Source of the DNA: Anaerolineae bacterium
GTDB taxonomy: Bacteria; Chloroflexota; Anaerolineae; J036; Brachytrichaceae
NCBI GenBank assembly: GCA_023511655.1
Contig: JAIMBB010000001.1
Coordinates: 1 to 64,000 of the forward strand
DNA: 64,000 nt
Reading direction: 5' to 3'
This document shows positions 43,019 through 51,853 of this stretch, piece by piece (within the stretch, counting starts at the first letter, position 1; each line of letters starts with the position of its first letter). The translations under genes and the position numbers were made by a program. The notes beneath the pieces are model-generated. The model ran no database searches, was not told the DNA's origin, and saw only the letters and a program-made list of their open reading frames with translations.

Positions 43019-44530
43019 ATGCTCAGGAACACAAGAAATCGAGTCAGCAGACGAACGTTGCTCAAGTGGATGGGAATGGGTGCAGCCGGCATCGGGCTGG
43101 CCGCATGCGCCGCCCCAACTCCCCCCGCCGCTCCGGCAGCGACAACCGCGCCTGCGGCGACGGAGGCGCCCAAAGAGGAGCCCAAGCCGGCCGAAACACC
43201 CGCGGCAGCAGGTCAGGTCACGCTTGACGTGGTGATGGACACGCCGGAATACCAGAACCAGCACCGGCAGATCTTCGACATCTTCGAGCAGGAGAACCCG
43301 GGCGTGAAGATCAACTTCACCACACATAGTGAGGACGGCCAACCTGCTTACGTCGCAAAAGTGGCCGGTGGCTACACCCCGGCGATGGAAAGCGTGTGGG
43401 CCAGCGGCAATAGCTTCAGGTTGAACAAAGATACGTACAAGGTCGCGATTGACATCAGCACGATTGACTATCCGTATTACGATCTGTTCACCTACCCGTT
43501 GAAGACGGCTTGGTCGGAAATCTATGGCGAGAGCGGGCCGCGCTGCATTGACCCCTTCAACGGCCCAGTGATGACATGGATGTTCCACGAAGACCTGCTC
43601 GAAAAAGCCGGCCTCAATCCAATCGGCAAAGTCAAGACGTGGGATGACCTGAAGACCTGGCTCGATGAAGGCACCAAATGGGCGAAGACGCCCGATAGCG
43701 GGGTGCAATACTTCTGGGATCAGGCATGGTTAAACCCATGGTTCGGCTGGCACCTGCACTACGACACGATCCCGCTGGCGTTTCCCGACGGTCAACGCGA
43801 AGCGCAGATTGCCTGTTGGAAGGGCGAGAAGAAATTCAACGCCGAGGATTCGCCCTATCGCCACACCATCATGTTCTACAAGGAAGCCTATGACAAAGGC
43901 TGGCTGCCGGAGAACTTCTGGACGCGCGGCTGGGAGAACGACATGGAGGCCAGTTTTGCCGCCAAAAAGAGCGCGGTGATGCTACATGGGCCATGGCCGT
44001 GGGATAAGACGCTGGCGATTGACCCGAACGCCAAGCAGGCAGGCATGCCCGCCACTCCGCCTGCACAAGGCCAGAGCCAGTGGATGCAGCTTCAACCCGA
44101 CCCCGGCGTGGACGGCAGTAGCATGGCCACGATGATCCGGGCAGGCAACGAAACGAAGCCTGAGTATGAAACGATCAAGAAGCTATTCATCTGGTGGAAC
44201 AGTCCAGACATCGTACGGCTGCGCGGTGAAGCAATCGGTTTCGTGCCTGCAATGAAACTCGACCCACCGGCCGAACTCACAGGCCCGCAACTGGTCAATG
44301 TCGTTCTCGAGATTGAGAAGCCCGGAGGTCAATGGGAAAGCGTGAAGTGGGAGCGCTCGATTAGCGGTGAGACGCTGATGGGCGGTAAGCGCAAGGGCGG
44401 CTCCCCTGGCGTGTGGGACGTCGAATCCGGCAACATCGCCAAGTATTGGGCAGATGTGATGACCGGCAAGATGTCGGTTCAGGAGTATCTCGACATTGCC
44501 CAGAAGAACTATGAGGCAAGCTACGCTTAG
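43019..44530 (+). CDS. CUT1 sugar ABC transporter substrate-binding lipoprotein (family 1)
   Basis: 503 residues. ATG 43019 has AGGAGG 6 nt upstream. The leader has a twin-arginine motif (NRVSRRTLLKWMG) and a lipobox GLAAC, then a long Thr/Pro/Ala/Glu linker, so it is a Tat-exported surface lipoprotein. The mature part fits the family 1 fold: YQNQHRQIFDIFEQENPGVK, VMTWMFHEDLLEKAGLNP, KTWDDLKTWLDEGTKW and AAKKSAVMLHGPWPWDKTL. It lies 79 bp after the FadR gene, so it is probably under its control. It delivers an unknown sugar or sugar acid to the permeases at 44713 and 45740. Confidence 0.92.
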   Translation: MLRNTRNRVSRRTLLKWMGMGAAGIGLAACAAPTPPAAPAATTAPAATEAPKEEPKPAETPAAAGQVTLDVVMDTPEYQNQHRQIFDIFEQENPGVKINFTTHSEDGQPAYVAKVAGGYTPAMESVWASGNSFRLNKDTYKVAIDISTIDYPYYDLFTYPLKTAWSEIYGESGPRCIDPFNGPVMTWMFHEDLLEKAGLNPIGKVKTWDDLKTWLDEGTKWAKTPDSGVQYFWDQAWLNPWFGWHLHYDTIPLAFPDGQREAQIACWKGEKKFNAEDSPYRHTIMFYKEAYDKGWLPENFWTRGWENDMEASFAAKKSAVMLHGPWPWDKTLAIDPNAKQAGMPATPPAQGQSQWMQLQPDPGVDGSSMATMIRAGNETKPEYETIKKLFIWWNSPDIVRLRGEAIGFVPAMKLDPPAELTGPQLVNVVLEIEKPGGQWESVKWERSISGETLMGGKRKGGSPGVWDVESGNIAKYWADVMTGKMSVQEYLDIAQKNYEASYA

Positions 44531-44635
44531 CCAAGGTTGAGCCAGACGTTCTTCGTTTTGCATGTCGCGCTCTTGGTTCAAGACGAAGCACTCGGACTCG
44601 GTGTGCGAGATCCGTTCTTGTCTCTTCCTCGCCGA

Positions 44636-44684
44636 CCCCGGTGGGGGCGATACGTGGGCGGCAGGGTGTTGCCTTCCACCGGGG
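44636..44684 (+). promoter_or_regulatory. Intercistronic hairpin between binding protein and permease
   Basis: CCCCGGTGG (44636-44644) pairs with CCACCGGGG (44676-44684). It lies within the 182-bp gap that separates the binding-protein and permease genes. No U-tract follows. The gap otherwise holds no gene. Confidence 0.6.
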
Positions 44685-44712
44685 GATCGGTCGAAGGGAC
44701 AAGCCTGGAAAT

Positions 44713-45627
44713 ATGGCGACTACTATTAGCCCGCATAGGCGCAGTTTAGAGAGGCAGCGCATTCGACAAGACTGGCTGCTGCTCGCACCGCAACTGATCC
44801 TGTTCATTGGGCTGACGCTGGTGCCCTTCGCCGTCGCCTTTCCGGTGTTGTTTACCGACCGCCTGTCCTTTCAGGACACCAGCGTAGATTACATCGGCAC
44901 GGCCAACTTCTTTCGTATCTTCAACGACCCGAGCGTCCAGGCGGAGTACTTCCCGGCCCTGTGGCGCACCATCCGCTTCGTCGCGTTGAACTATGTGATG
45001 GTGTTTGTTTTCGGGCTGACGCTCGCGCTGTTGATCTACGAAGTGGGCTTCACCGGCTGGTTCTTCACCATCGTGTATCTGCCGATGATGCTATCTGGCC
45101 TGGCGACTGGCTACATCGCCGAGATGCTGTTTTCGCGCTCGACCGGCACTGTCAACCTGATGCTGCGCGAGTGGTTCGGCATCACATCGCCGATCGACAT
45201 CAAGCTGCCGGAAGGAACTACAGTGCTATTGCCGATCTTGATCGGCTGGCGCTATGCCGGCTTCAACGTGGCCATCTTTCTGGCCGGCCTGCTGTCTATT
45301 CCAACTGACACGATCGAAGCAGCGCGCGTGGACGGCGCGAGCTACTGGCAGCGGCTGTGGAAAGTCTACTTCCCGCAGATGATTCCTGCATTCATCATCG
45401 CTACGATCTTCTGCCTAATCGGCTCTTTCGGTGTATTCGACGAGCTGATCGCGCTGAACGCGTTGAGCAGCAACAATGAGGCGAAGTTGTTGTCGGTGAC
45501 GTTCTTCACCTACGCGTTTCAATCGCAACGACTGGCTCTGGGATTGGTGCTGACGCTCCAGACATTTCTGCCTCTCGTGGCGATTGCCGTGCTACTGCAA
45601 CGCCTGCAAAGGCGGCTGCAATATTGA
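44713..45627 (+). CDS. CUT1 sugar ABC transporter permease (MalF-like)
   Basis: 304 residues from ATG 44713 (MATTISPHRRSLERQRIRQD); the frame extends upstream without a ribosome site. Six membrane helices begin with WLLLAPQLILFIGLTLVPFA. The EAA loop is TIEAARVDGASYWQRLWKVY, then FPQMIPAFIIATIF. An unusual hydrophilic stretch in the middle (SRSTGTVNLMLREWFGITSP) marks a larger external loop. It partners the permease at 45740. The two are separated by a heptamer repeat, unlike the usual overlapping MalF/MalG gene pairs. Confidence 0.9.
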   Translation: MATTISPHRRSLERQRIRQDWLLLAPQLILFIGLTLVPFAVAFPVLFTDRLSFQDTSVDYIGTANFFRIFNDPSVQAEYFPALWRTIRFVALNYVMVFVFGLTLALLIYEVGFTGWFFTIVYLPMMLSGLATGYIAEMLFSRSTGTVNLMLREWFGITSPIDIKLPEGTTVLLPILIGWRYAGFNVAIFLAGLLSIPTDTIEAARVDGASYWQRLWKVYFPQMIPAFIIATIFCLIGSFGVFDELIALNALSSNNEAKLLSVTFFTYAFQSQRLALGLVLTLQTFLPLVAIAVLLQRLQRRLQY

Positions 45628-45629
45628 TC

Positions 45630-45720
45630 AGTGATCAGTGATAAGTGATAAGTGATAAGTGATCAGTGGTCAATCATCAACTATCAGTCATGATCAATGG
45701 CTCATGACTGACGAGCGATG
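45630..45720 (+). repeat. Heptamer repeat array (GTGATCA/GTGATAA)
   Basis: From 45631 the sequence falls into 7-bp units: GTGATCA, three GTGATAA, GTGATCA, GTGGTCA, then degenerate units. It ends in an inverted repeat AGTCATGA...TCATGACT. It begins right after the permease stop and fills the gap to the second permease. Confidence 0.88.
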
Positions 45721-45739
45721 ACTAACGCTGCCAAGAGAA

Positions 45740-46840
45740 ATGGTAAGCACGACCAGCACGTCCGAACGACCGGCGGCCCAAGCCACGACGTGGACGCCCG
45801 CGCGCAAGCGTCGCCTGCTCAAAGCGCTGGCGACAGCCTTCATGCTGGCCTACGCCATCGTGACGCTATTTCCCTTCTACGTGCTGTTCGTCCGCACCTT
45901 CGTCAGCACCAAAGAATCAGTGAATCTGCACCTGTGGATTCCGCGCCAGGAAGACATCAGCCTGGACGCCGAGGTGGGCAATCTGTCGGTGCAATACAAC
46001 CTCGACCTGCGCAAAGTGAAAGAAGACCTGGGCATCAAGGGCTACGTCAACCCGCGCGACAGCCTGCGCAAGGTGGCCGAGAAACACAAGGTTCCGCTCG
46101 AACGCATGCAGCAGTACTTCTCCGGCTTCGGCACATTCAACGGCTGGATTACGCTGCTGAACAACCCGGCGTTCTGGCAATCGCTGGTGCGCACCGTGAT
46201 CGTCACCATCGTCAGCATCGTTGGGCTGTGCTTCTTGTCCATCCTGACCGGCGCAGGGCTGGCGGGGCTTCGCCGTCGCTACCAAATGACCATCTACAAC
46301 ATCTATCTGCTGCAAATGGTGATCCCGACGATCATGATTCTCATCCCGCAGTTTCTGATGGTGCAAGGGATGCAGAATTTGATCCCCAGCGCAGACAAGC
46401 CTGGGTACACGCGTTGGGCCGTGCAGCTCATCTTCCTGATCCTGATCTTCATCAAGGGAGGAGCTCTGTCCACCATGGTTTTCACCAGCGCAATCAATCA
46501 GGTGCCGAGCGAGCTGGAGGAATCGGCCGTCCTTGATGGCGCATCGCGCTGGCAATATATCTGGCGCATCCTGTTCCCGCTCCTGAAGGTGCCAATCGCT
46601 ACTGTATCGGTCATCATGCTACCCGTGTTCTGGAACGCCTTTCTCGAGCCGTTCGTATATCTCGATACGGCCAACACGACGATGCTGCCGGTGATCGCCA
46701 ACTACAGCGGCGCATACGCCGTCAACTATCAGATCATCTACACCGGCGTGTTCGTGTCGGTCATGCCGCTGCTGCTGGTGTATCTGCTACTGCGCAAGCT
46801 GTTCGTGCGCAGCGTGATGGCTGGGGCTATTAAAGGTTAG
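45740..46840 (+). CDS. CUT1 sugar ABC transporter permease (MalG-like) with an extra extracytoplasmic domain
   Basis: 366 residues against the usual 275-290. After a charged N-terminus, helix 1 (ALATAFMLAYAIVTLFPFYV) is followed by about 60 extra hydrophilic residues (about 70-130), including VQYNLDLRKVKEDLGIKGYV and NPRDSLRKVAEKHKVPLERM, which looks like a small helical domain outside the membrane. The remaining helices and the EAA loop (ELEESAVLDGASRWQYIWRI) are normal, as is the end VRSVMAGAIKG. It forms the channel with the permease at 44713 and may use the insert to contact the binding protein or ligand. Confidence 0.9.
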   Translation: MVSTTSTSERPAAQATTWTPARKRRLLKALATAFMLAYAIVTLFPFYVLFVRTFVSTKESVNLHLWIPRQEDISLDAEVGNLSVQYNLDLRKVKEDLGIKGYVNPRDSLRKVAEKHKVPLERMQQYFSGFGTFNGWITLLNNPAFWQSLVRTVIVTIVSIVGLCFLSILTGAGLAGLRRRYQMTIYNIYLLQMVIPTIMILIPQFLMVQGMQNLIPSADKPGYTRWAVQLIFLILIFIKGGALSTMVFTSAINQVPSELEESAVLDGASRWQYIWRILFPLLKVPIATVSVIMLPVFWNAFLEPFVYLDTANTTMLPVIANYSGAYAVNYQIIYTGVFVSVMPLLLVYLLLRKLFVRSVMAGAIKG

Positions 46841-46895
46841 TGCTTCCCGACTCCCGGCTCGGAAGCTGGAGGCTGAAAGCCACAAGACGAACCCC

Positions 46896-47068
46896 ATGAA
46901 ACCATACACCTTCGAACCCAAACACCGGCAGCGCATCAGCGTCGAGCGCGATGGCTGATTCATCGAGGCGTCCTACCCTTTGACAGCAGCCAGACGACGG
47001 CACGCGGGACACCTTGCACATTCGTCATCGAATGCGACGGAAGACTTGTCGAATCACTCAACCATTGA
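46896..47068 (+). pseudogene. Short degraded reading frame
   Basis: MKPYTFEPKHRQRISVERDG is followed by a TGA (46956). The frame then reads FIEASYP, and after a frame change near 46976 FDSSQTTARGTPCTFVIECD continues to a stop at 47066. Codon use looks coding on both sides, which suggests a small gene broken by a stop and a frameshift. I do not recognise the family. The rest of 46841-47109 is intergenic, with a GCTTCC/GGAAGC inverted repeat at its start. Confidence 0.3.
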
Positions 47069-47109
47069 TGAAATCACCCAAGTAACCCGCACTCTCAATC
47101 AAGAGAACC

Positions 47110-47871
47110 ATGAGACTGAAAGACAAAGTCATCCTCGTCACCGGCGGCGGGATGGGCATGGGCCGCGCAGCGGCGCTGGCCTTTGCCCATGAGGGCGCCT
47201 CCGTCGTGATCGCCGACGTGAACGATGAAGCCGGGAACGCAACCGCACAGGCTATTCAGCAAAGCGGCGGCGCGGCGCACTTCGTCCATGCCGACGTGTC
47301 CAGAGCCGCCGACTGCGAAGCGATGGTGGCCGCAGCGCTCAATCGGTTCGGCAAGCTCAACGTGTGCTATGCCAACGCGGCGGTGCAACTGGTCGGCCAG
47401 GACGCGCGCGCGCATGAGCTGAGCGAAGAGATCTGGGATCGCACTATGGCGATCAACCTCAAAGGCGCCTGGCTGACGTGCAAATATGCCATCGCCGCGA
47501 TGCTGAAAAGCGGTGGGGGCTCGATCATCATCGCCGGTTCACCCACCGGCATGAGCGGCGCAGGTGCGGGGTTCACTGCCTACAGCAGCAGCAAGGGCGG
47601 CGTGCACGGCTTGATGCGGGTGATGGCGGCTGACTATGCCCGCGACGGCATTCGCGTGAATGCACTGATCCCCGGACCGATGAAGACGCCGCTGACGAAG
47701 GACCTGTTCGCCGACCCAACGGTTGCCGAGGCCCTCGCCAGGCGCGTCATGCTCGGGCGGCTGGGCGAGGCTGAAGATGTGACGGGGCTGCTGGTGTTTC
47801 TGGCCTCGGACGAGTCGGCGTTTTGCACCGGCGGCTTTTACATGGCCGATGGCGGGTTTACAGCCCTGTAA
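47110..47871 (+). CDS. Short-chain dehydrogenase/reductase (SDR)
   Basis: 253 residues, a classical SDR. The cofactor motif is ILVTGGGMGMGRAAALAFA, VVIADVNDE suggests NAD preference (Asp after strand 2), the catalytic Ser lies in IIIAGSPTGMSG and Tyr/Lys in YSSSKGG. The C-terminus is GGFYMADGGFTAL. It ends 3 bp before the ApnL-like lactonase gene, so the two are translated together. In that position it is the best candidate for the dehydrogenase that produces the lactone, an inference from gene order. Confidence 0.9.
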   Translation: MRLKDKVILVTGGGMGMGRAAALAFAHEGASVVIADVNDEAGNATAQAIQQSGGAAHFVHADVSRAADCEAMVAAALNRFGKLNVCYANAAVQLVGQDARAHELSEEIWDRTMAINLKGAWLTCKYAIAAMLKSGGGSIIIAGSPTGMSGAGAGFTAYSSSKGGVHGLMRVMAADYARDGIRVNALIPGPMKTPLTKDLFADPTVAEALARRVMLGRLGEAEDVTGLLVFLASDESAFCTGGFYMADGGFTAL

Positions 47872-47874
47872 AAC

Positions 47875-49788
47875 ATGATCAGCCAACGCATCCTGCTCTA
47901 CGGCCGAGATGAGCCGTTGCCCGAGCAAACGCCGCTGCGCGCGGGTCCGCTGGCTATGATCTACGAGAACGGCGACCTGCGATACATCCGCTTCGGCCGG
48001 CACGAGGCGGTGCGGCGCATCTACATCGCAGCGCGCGACCGCGCCTGGGGCACTGCGCCGAACGTCCTCGGCGACGTCCACATGGACGTGCGCGATGCGT
48101 CATTCGAGGTTCACTACACCTGCGAGAACCGGCTCAACGATCTTGATTTCATCTGGCAAGGCCGCATCACCGGCCACGCAAACGGCACGATCGAATTCAC
48201 TTTCGACGGCGTCGCACGGCGCACCTTCTTGCGCAACCGCCTCGGCTTCTGCGTGCTTCATCCCACGGCTCTTGCGGGTCGGTCTGCTTCAATCGAGAAG
48301 GTGGACGGGGCTGTCGTGCAGGCACGTTTCCCAAGGCACATCGCACCACAGATGATCGTGGACGGGGTGATCAAGCCGGTTGCTCCGTTCGACGACATGC
48401 GCGGCCTGAGCTACGCGGTTGCGCCCGGCGTGACGCTGCACATCGCGTTCGAAGGCGAGGTCTTCGAGATGGAAGACCAGCGCAACTGGACGGATGGCTC
48501 ATACAAGACCTACTGCACGCCGCTGCGCCTGCCCTTCCCCGTTGAAGTGAAAGAAGGCGAGCGGATAGCGCAGAAGATCACGCTGCACGTGAATTCAGAA
48601 TTCAGAATTGAAAATGAAAAGAGCGGAAGTCGGAAGTCGGGAGCCGGCCTCATCACTTTCTCAATTCTCAATTCTCAATTTTCAATTCCGCAAGTGGGCA
48701 TGTGCGTAGCCCGCAACGGCAAGAGCCTCACAGCCGAACAAGCCAAACGCCTGCGCACATTGAAGCCGGCGCACCTGCGCGTTGATCTGCCGCTGTGGCA
48801 GGCGGACTGGAAGATCAGGTTAAAACGAGCTGCGAGAGACGCTGCTGCCCTCGCCACGAAACTGGAGATCGGCCTCTTCGTCTCAGACGACGCAGAGAAC
48901 GAGCTGAAAGCGTTCGCGCGGGGGATTGGCCGCGCTACCCTCCCCATCGCGCGCTATCTCGTCTTCCACCGCAACGAGAACCGCACCGGCGAGCGATGGT
49001 TGGCGCTGGCCCGACAACACCTGGGCAAGCAAGCCAACCTCTACGGCGGCACGAACAAGTTCTTCACGGAGCTGAATTGCAACCGCCCAAGCAGCGCGAT
49101 GATCGAGTTAATAGACGGCTTGTGCTATTCATGCAACCCGCAGGTGCATGCCTTCGACAACGCCTCGCTGGTCGAATCGCCCGCAGCACAAGGGGAGACG
49201 GTGCGCACATATAGGACATTCGCGCGAGGCAAGCCGCTGGCCATCACCCCAATTACGCTCAAGCCGCGCTGGAGCCTGGGCGACCCCGGCCCCGAGCCCG
49301 ACGAGAAGATGGACGAGTTCGACCCGCGCCAGATGTCGCTGTTCGGCGCGTGCTGGACGGCCGCCAGCCTGAGCCACGTGACTCAGGCCGGCGGCGCAAC
49401 AAGCGTGACGTACTACGAGACGATCGGCCGGCGCGGCATCATGGATGGCGCGCACGTCTTTCCCATGTATCACGTCTTCGCCGACGTGGCCGAGTTCGGC
49501 GGTCGAGCCGCGCAGACGCGCAGCAGCGACGGGCTGAAGGTGGACGGGCTAGCGCTGCGCAAGGGCAAACGGCTGCGCCTGCTGCTGGCGAACATGACGA
49601 ATGAGCCTCAGCGCGTGCAAGTGAAAGGGATCGGCCGGCGCAACTTGGTGCGCATGCTGCACGCGGACAACGCAGAAATGGCCATGCACGAGCCAGAGGC
49701 ATTTCGCGCCCAGCCGGCATCCCGGCTCGATGGGTCAACGATCACGCTGCCGCCCTATGCCATCGCGCGGATTGACTCGACGTCATGA
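47875..49788 (+). CDS. apnL: D-apionate lactonase-like protein (ApnL family)
   Basis: 637 residues. The N-terminal beta-sandwich domain is diagnostic: ILLYGRDEPLPEQTPLRAGP, IYENGDLRYIRFGRHEAVRR and ARDRAWGTAPNVLGDVHMDV are shared with the three-domain apionate lactonase family. A TIM-barrel-like middle domain follows (about 275-560; VGMCVARNGKSLTAEQAKRL, LVFHRNENRTGERWLALARQ), then a small C-terminal beta domain. In the known pathway ApnL opens D-apionolactone to D-apionate. Residues about 240-272, in the linker between the first two domains, are encoded by a 99-bp repeat element (EFRIENEKS...SILNSQFSI) that keeps the frame and is not family sequence. Family assignment is good; the exact lactone is inferred. 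Confidence 0.78.
   Translation: MISQRILLYGRDEPLPEQTPLRAGPLAMIYENGDLRYIRFGRHEAVRRIYIAARDRAWGTAPNVLGDVHMDVRDASFEVHYTCENRLNDLDFIWQGRITGHANGTIEFTFDGVARRTFLRNRLGFCVLHPTALAGRSASIEKVDGAVVQARFPRHIAPQMIVDGVIKPVAPFDDMRGLSYAVAPGVTLHIAFEGEVFEMEDQRNWTDGSYKTYCTPLRLPFPVEVKEGERIAQKITLHVNSEFRIENEKSGSRKSGAGLITFSILNSQFSIPQVGMCVARNGKSLTAEQAKRLRTLKPAHLRVDLPLWQADWKIRLKRAARDAAALATKLEIGLFVSDDAENELKAFARGIGRATLPIARYLVFHRNENRTGERWLALARQHLGKQANLYGGTNKFFTELNCNRPSSAMIELIDGLCYSCNPQVHAFDNASLVESPAAQGETVRTYRTFARGKPLAITPITLKPRWSLGDPGPEPDEKMDEFDPRQMSLFGACWTAASLSHVTQAGGATSVTYYETIGRRGIMDGAHVFPMYHVFADVAEFGGRAAQTRSSDGLKVDGLALRKGKRLRLLLANMTNEPQRVQVKGIGRRNLVRMLHADNAEMAMHEPEAFRAQPASRLDGSTITLPPYAIARIDSTS
48591..48689 (+). repeat. In-frame repeat element inside the ApnL-like gene
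   Basis: About 99 bp: GAATTCA/GAATTGA units, a centre with CGGAAGT heptamers, then TTCTCAA units forming the inverted arm. The arms match the intergenic element at 9277-9377. Its length is close to 33 codons, so the reading frame stays open. Confidence 0.88.
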
Positions 49789-49821
49789 GCCATGACCGCC
49801 GTCTCTCGCTGGAGGTAAATC

Positions 49822-50817
49822 ATGGCAGACAAAATCCTCGTCATCGGCGGATCGGGCTTCATCGGCACACACGTGTCGAGGCAACTGGTCGAACGCGGCG
49901 ACCACGTGATCAACTACGACCTGCGCCCGTGGGGGCCACAGTTGGACTGGTTGATCACGCCTTACAAAGGTAGCATCGCCTTCGAGCAGGGCAGCGTCGA
50001 GAGCTGGCCGCAGTTGATCGCCGCCATCAAGAAGCACAAGCCGAACAAGATCGCGCATCTCGCTGCGCCGATTGACCTGCTCGGCTTGAATCGCAATCCG
50101 AAGATGGCCTTCGACGTGATCGCGGCCGGCACCATCAACGTGCTCGAGGCGTGTCGCCTGTCCGACATTGAGCGATTCGTGTTCTTCAGCTCGATCGGCG
50201 TGCTGCCGACGATTCAATACCAGCCGATTGACGCCAACCATCCCGTGCTGATGGCGGATCAAGGGCCGGGCAGCGGCGCATACGGCTCGGCCAAAGTCGC
50301 CGGCGAGGCGTTCTGCTGGGCCTACCGCGGCAGCTATGGCCTCGACTTCGTCATCATCCGCCCGTCGGCGGCCTATGGCTTTCACACCACCAACCCGACC
50401 ATCTTCATCAATACGATGGTGGATGCAGCCGTGCGCGGCCAACCATTGCACTTCGAAAGCGGGCGCGAGTTCCCGCGCGACTACACGCACGTGCACGACA
50501 TCGCCGGAATCACGGTGGCTGCGTTGAACGCGCCATCCGACCGGCTACGACATCGCGTGTTCTACGCCGCTACAGGCCGGGAGCTGGTGACGGCCGGTCA
50601 GGTGGCCGAGATCGTCAAGAGCTTCATTCCGTCGGCGGTCATCGAGATGGCCGGCGGATTATCGGAACAAGACAAGCTCGGCATCAAGTTTCGCGGCGTG
50701 CACGACATGAAGCCGGTGGAAGAACAGCTCGGCTACACCGTCCGATTCGGCGACATCCGCGAAGGCATCCGGGAATACATCGAGACGACGCGGCGGTACT
50801 ACGAAAGCACGAAGTGA
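49822..50817 (+). CDS. NAD-dependent epimerase/dehydratase (extended SDR)
   Basis: 331 residues; GGAGG 7 nt before the ATG. Cofactor motif ILVIGGSGFIGTHVSRQLVE, then VINYDLRP (Asp for NAD). The catalytic region has FFSSIGVLPT and YGSAKVAGEAFCWAYRGSYG, and IIRPSAAYGFHTTNPTIFIN follows. This matches nucleotide-sugar or sugar-acid epimerase/dehydratase relatives. In this island it is more likely to act on a free sugar or sugar acid (some extended SDRs are sugar or uronate dehydrogenases) than on a nucleotide sugar, but that is inference. It lies 33 bp after the lactonase gene. Confidence 0.88.
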   Translation: MADKILVIGGSGFIGTHVSRQLVERGDHVINYDLRPWGPQLDWLITPYKGSIAFEQGSVESWPQLIAAIKKHKPNKIAHLAAPIDLLGLNRNPKMAFDVIAAGTINVLEACRLSDIERFVFFSSIGVLPTIQYQPIDANHPVLMADQGPGSGAYGSAKVAGEAFCWAYRGSYGLDFVIIRPSAAYGFHTTNPTIFINTMVDAAVRGQPLHFESGREFPRDYTHVHDIAGITVAALNAPSDRLRHRVFYAATGRELVTAGQVAEIVKSFIPSAVIEMAGGLSEQDKLGIKFRGVHDMKPVEEQLGYTVRFGDIREGIREYIETTRRYYESTK

Positions 50818-50821
50818 CCGA

Positions 50822-50861
50822 CTTCCCACTTCCAACTTCCTGTGAGAGGACCGGTGGGAAG
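50822..50861 (+). repeat. Heptamer repeat with hairpin (ACTTCCC/ACTTCCA/ACTTCCT)
   Basis: Three 7-bp units starting at 50821, just after the epimerase stop, with an inverted pair CTTCCCAC (50822-50829) and GTGGGAAG (50854-50861). It is a short member of the same repeat style. Confidence 0.65.
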
Positions 50862-50877
50862 CAGGCAAGGAGCACAC

Positions 50878-51807
50878 ATGAGGATTGCAGTCTTGGGCGG
50901 CGCAGGGGCGATGGGCGCTATCTTCGGCGGCAGGCTCGCTCAGGCCGGCTACGACGTGACGCTGGTGGATGTGAACGCGGCCGCCGTTGACCACATCAAC
51001 GTCCACGGCCTGGTCGTCGAGGACAAGGCAGGCGGTCAGGTGCTGATCAGGCCACGCGCGACGACCGATCCCGCCGGCGTGGGAACGCAGGACTACGTGT
51101 TGGTCTTCACCAAGTGCTACCACACGGTGAGCGCGGTGAAAGCGGCGTTGCCGATGATCGGGACGCACACGTCGGTCGTCTCGCTGCAGAACGGCTGGGG
51201 CAACGCTTCGCGCATCGCGGACATCGTCGGCGAAGACAGGGTGTTCTGCGGCGTCACCTACAACAGCGGCGCGCTCAGAGGGCCGGGACATGCACTGCAG
51301 GGCGGCGTCGGCGTCACGCACGTCGGCGAGCTGCGCGGCGGCACCAGCGCACGCGCACACCGCTTCGCCGAGGCACTGCGCCGCGCCGGCTTCGAGACAA
51401 TCGAATCCGATAACGTGGTTGCAGAGATCTGGGCCAAGCTGGCGCTGAACGCATGCACGCTGCCGACGGCGGCCGTCTTCGCCTGGGAAGCGCGCAAACT
51501 CATCGAACACGACGGCACGCTCAGGTTGATGGCCGAGCTGCTGAGGGAAGTGGTAGCGGTGGCGCGCGCACACGCGCCGCCGATCCCGATGGACTATGAC
51601 GAGCGCTGGAGCGCGATCACCGGCCTGCTGGAACGCATCGCGCCGACGTTGAAAGGCTCGATGCCGACCGACATAGAGCACAAGCGCCGTACCGAGATTG
51701 ACGTGATCAACGGCGCAATTGTCGAGGCCGGCCGGCGATTGGGTATCCCCACCCCCTACAACAACGCCATGGTGTGGTTGATCAAGTCGCTGGAGGAGAC
51801 CTTTTGA
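50878..51807 (+). CDS. Ketopantoate reductase-like (PanE/ApbA) dehydrogenase
   Basis: 309 residues; GGAG before ATG 50878. The N-terminal Rossmann motif RIAVLGGAGAMGAIFGGRLA and VVSLQNGWGNASRIADIVGE are family signatures; the catalytic Lys and C-terminal helical domain appear in EIWAKLALNACTLPTAAVFA and the acidic residues of PTDIEHKRRTEIDVINGAIV. True PanE reduces ketopantoate for coenzyme A, but many PanE-like proteins in sugar-acid islands reduce or oxidise other 2-keto or hydroxy acids. No pantothenate genes are nearby, so a catabolic role is more likely. Confidence 0.88.
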   Translation: MRIAVLGGAGAMGAIFGGRLAQAGYDVTLVDVNAAAVDHINVHGLVVEDKAGGQVLIRPRATTDPAGVGTQDYVLVFTKCYHTVSAVKAALPMIGTHTSVVSLQNGWGNASRIADIVGEDRVFCGVTYNSGALRGPGHALQGGVGVTHVGELRGGTSARAHRFAEALRRAGFETIESDNVVAEIWAKLALNACTLPTAAVFAWEARKLIEHDGTLRLMAELLREVVAVARAHAPPIPMDYDERWSAITGLLERIAPTLKGSMPTDIEHKRRTEIDVINGAIVEAGRRLGIPTPYNNAMVWLIKSLEETF

Positions 51808-51843
51808 GCCTTGGGCTGTGAATTGGGCTGGAGATTCGAGCAT

Positions 51844-51853
51844 AGGAGGTGAT
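51844..51853 (+). promoter_or_regulatory. Perfect anti-Shine-Dalgarno match in the leader of the third binding-protein gene
   Basis: AGGAGGTGAT followed by GCACAAAGG, about 195 nt upstream of the ATG at 52048. An open frame begins here (MHKGRDFQSSG...) but has no family likeness and overlaps the binding-protein gene in another frame. It repeats the arrangement at 2915-2924. The gap 51808-52047 has no other clear feature. Confidence 0.3.
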
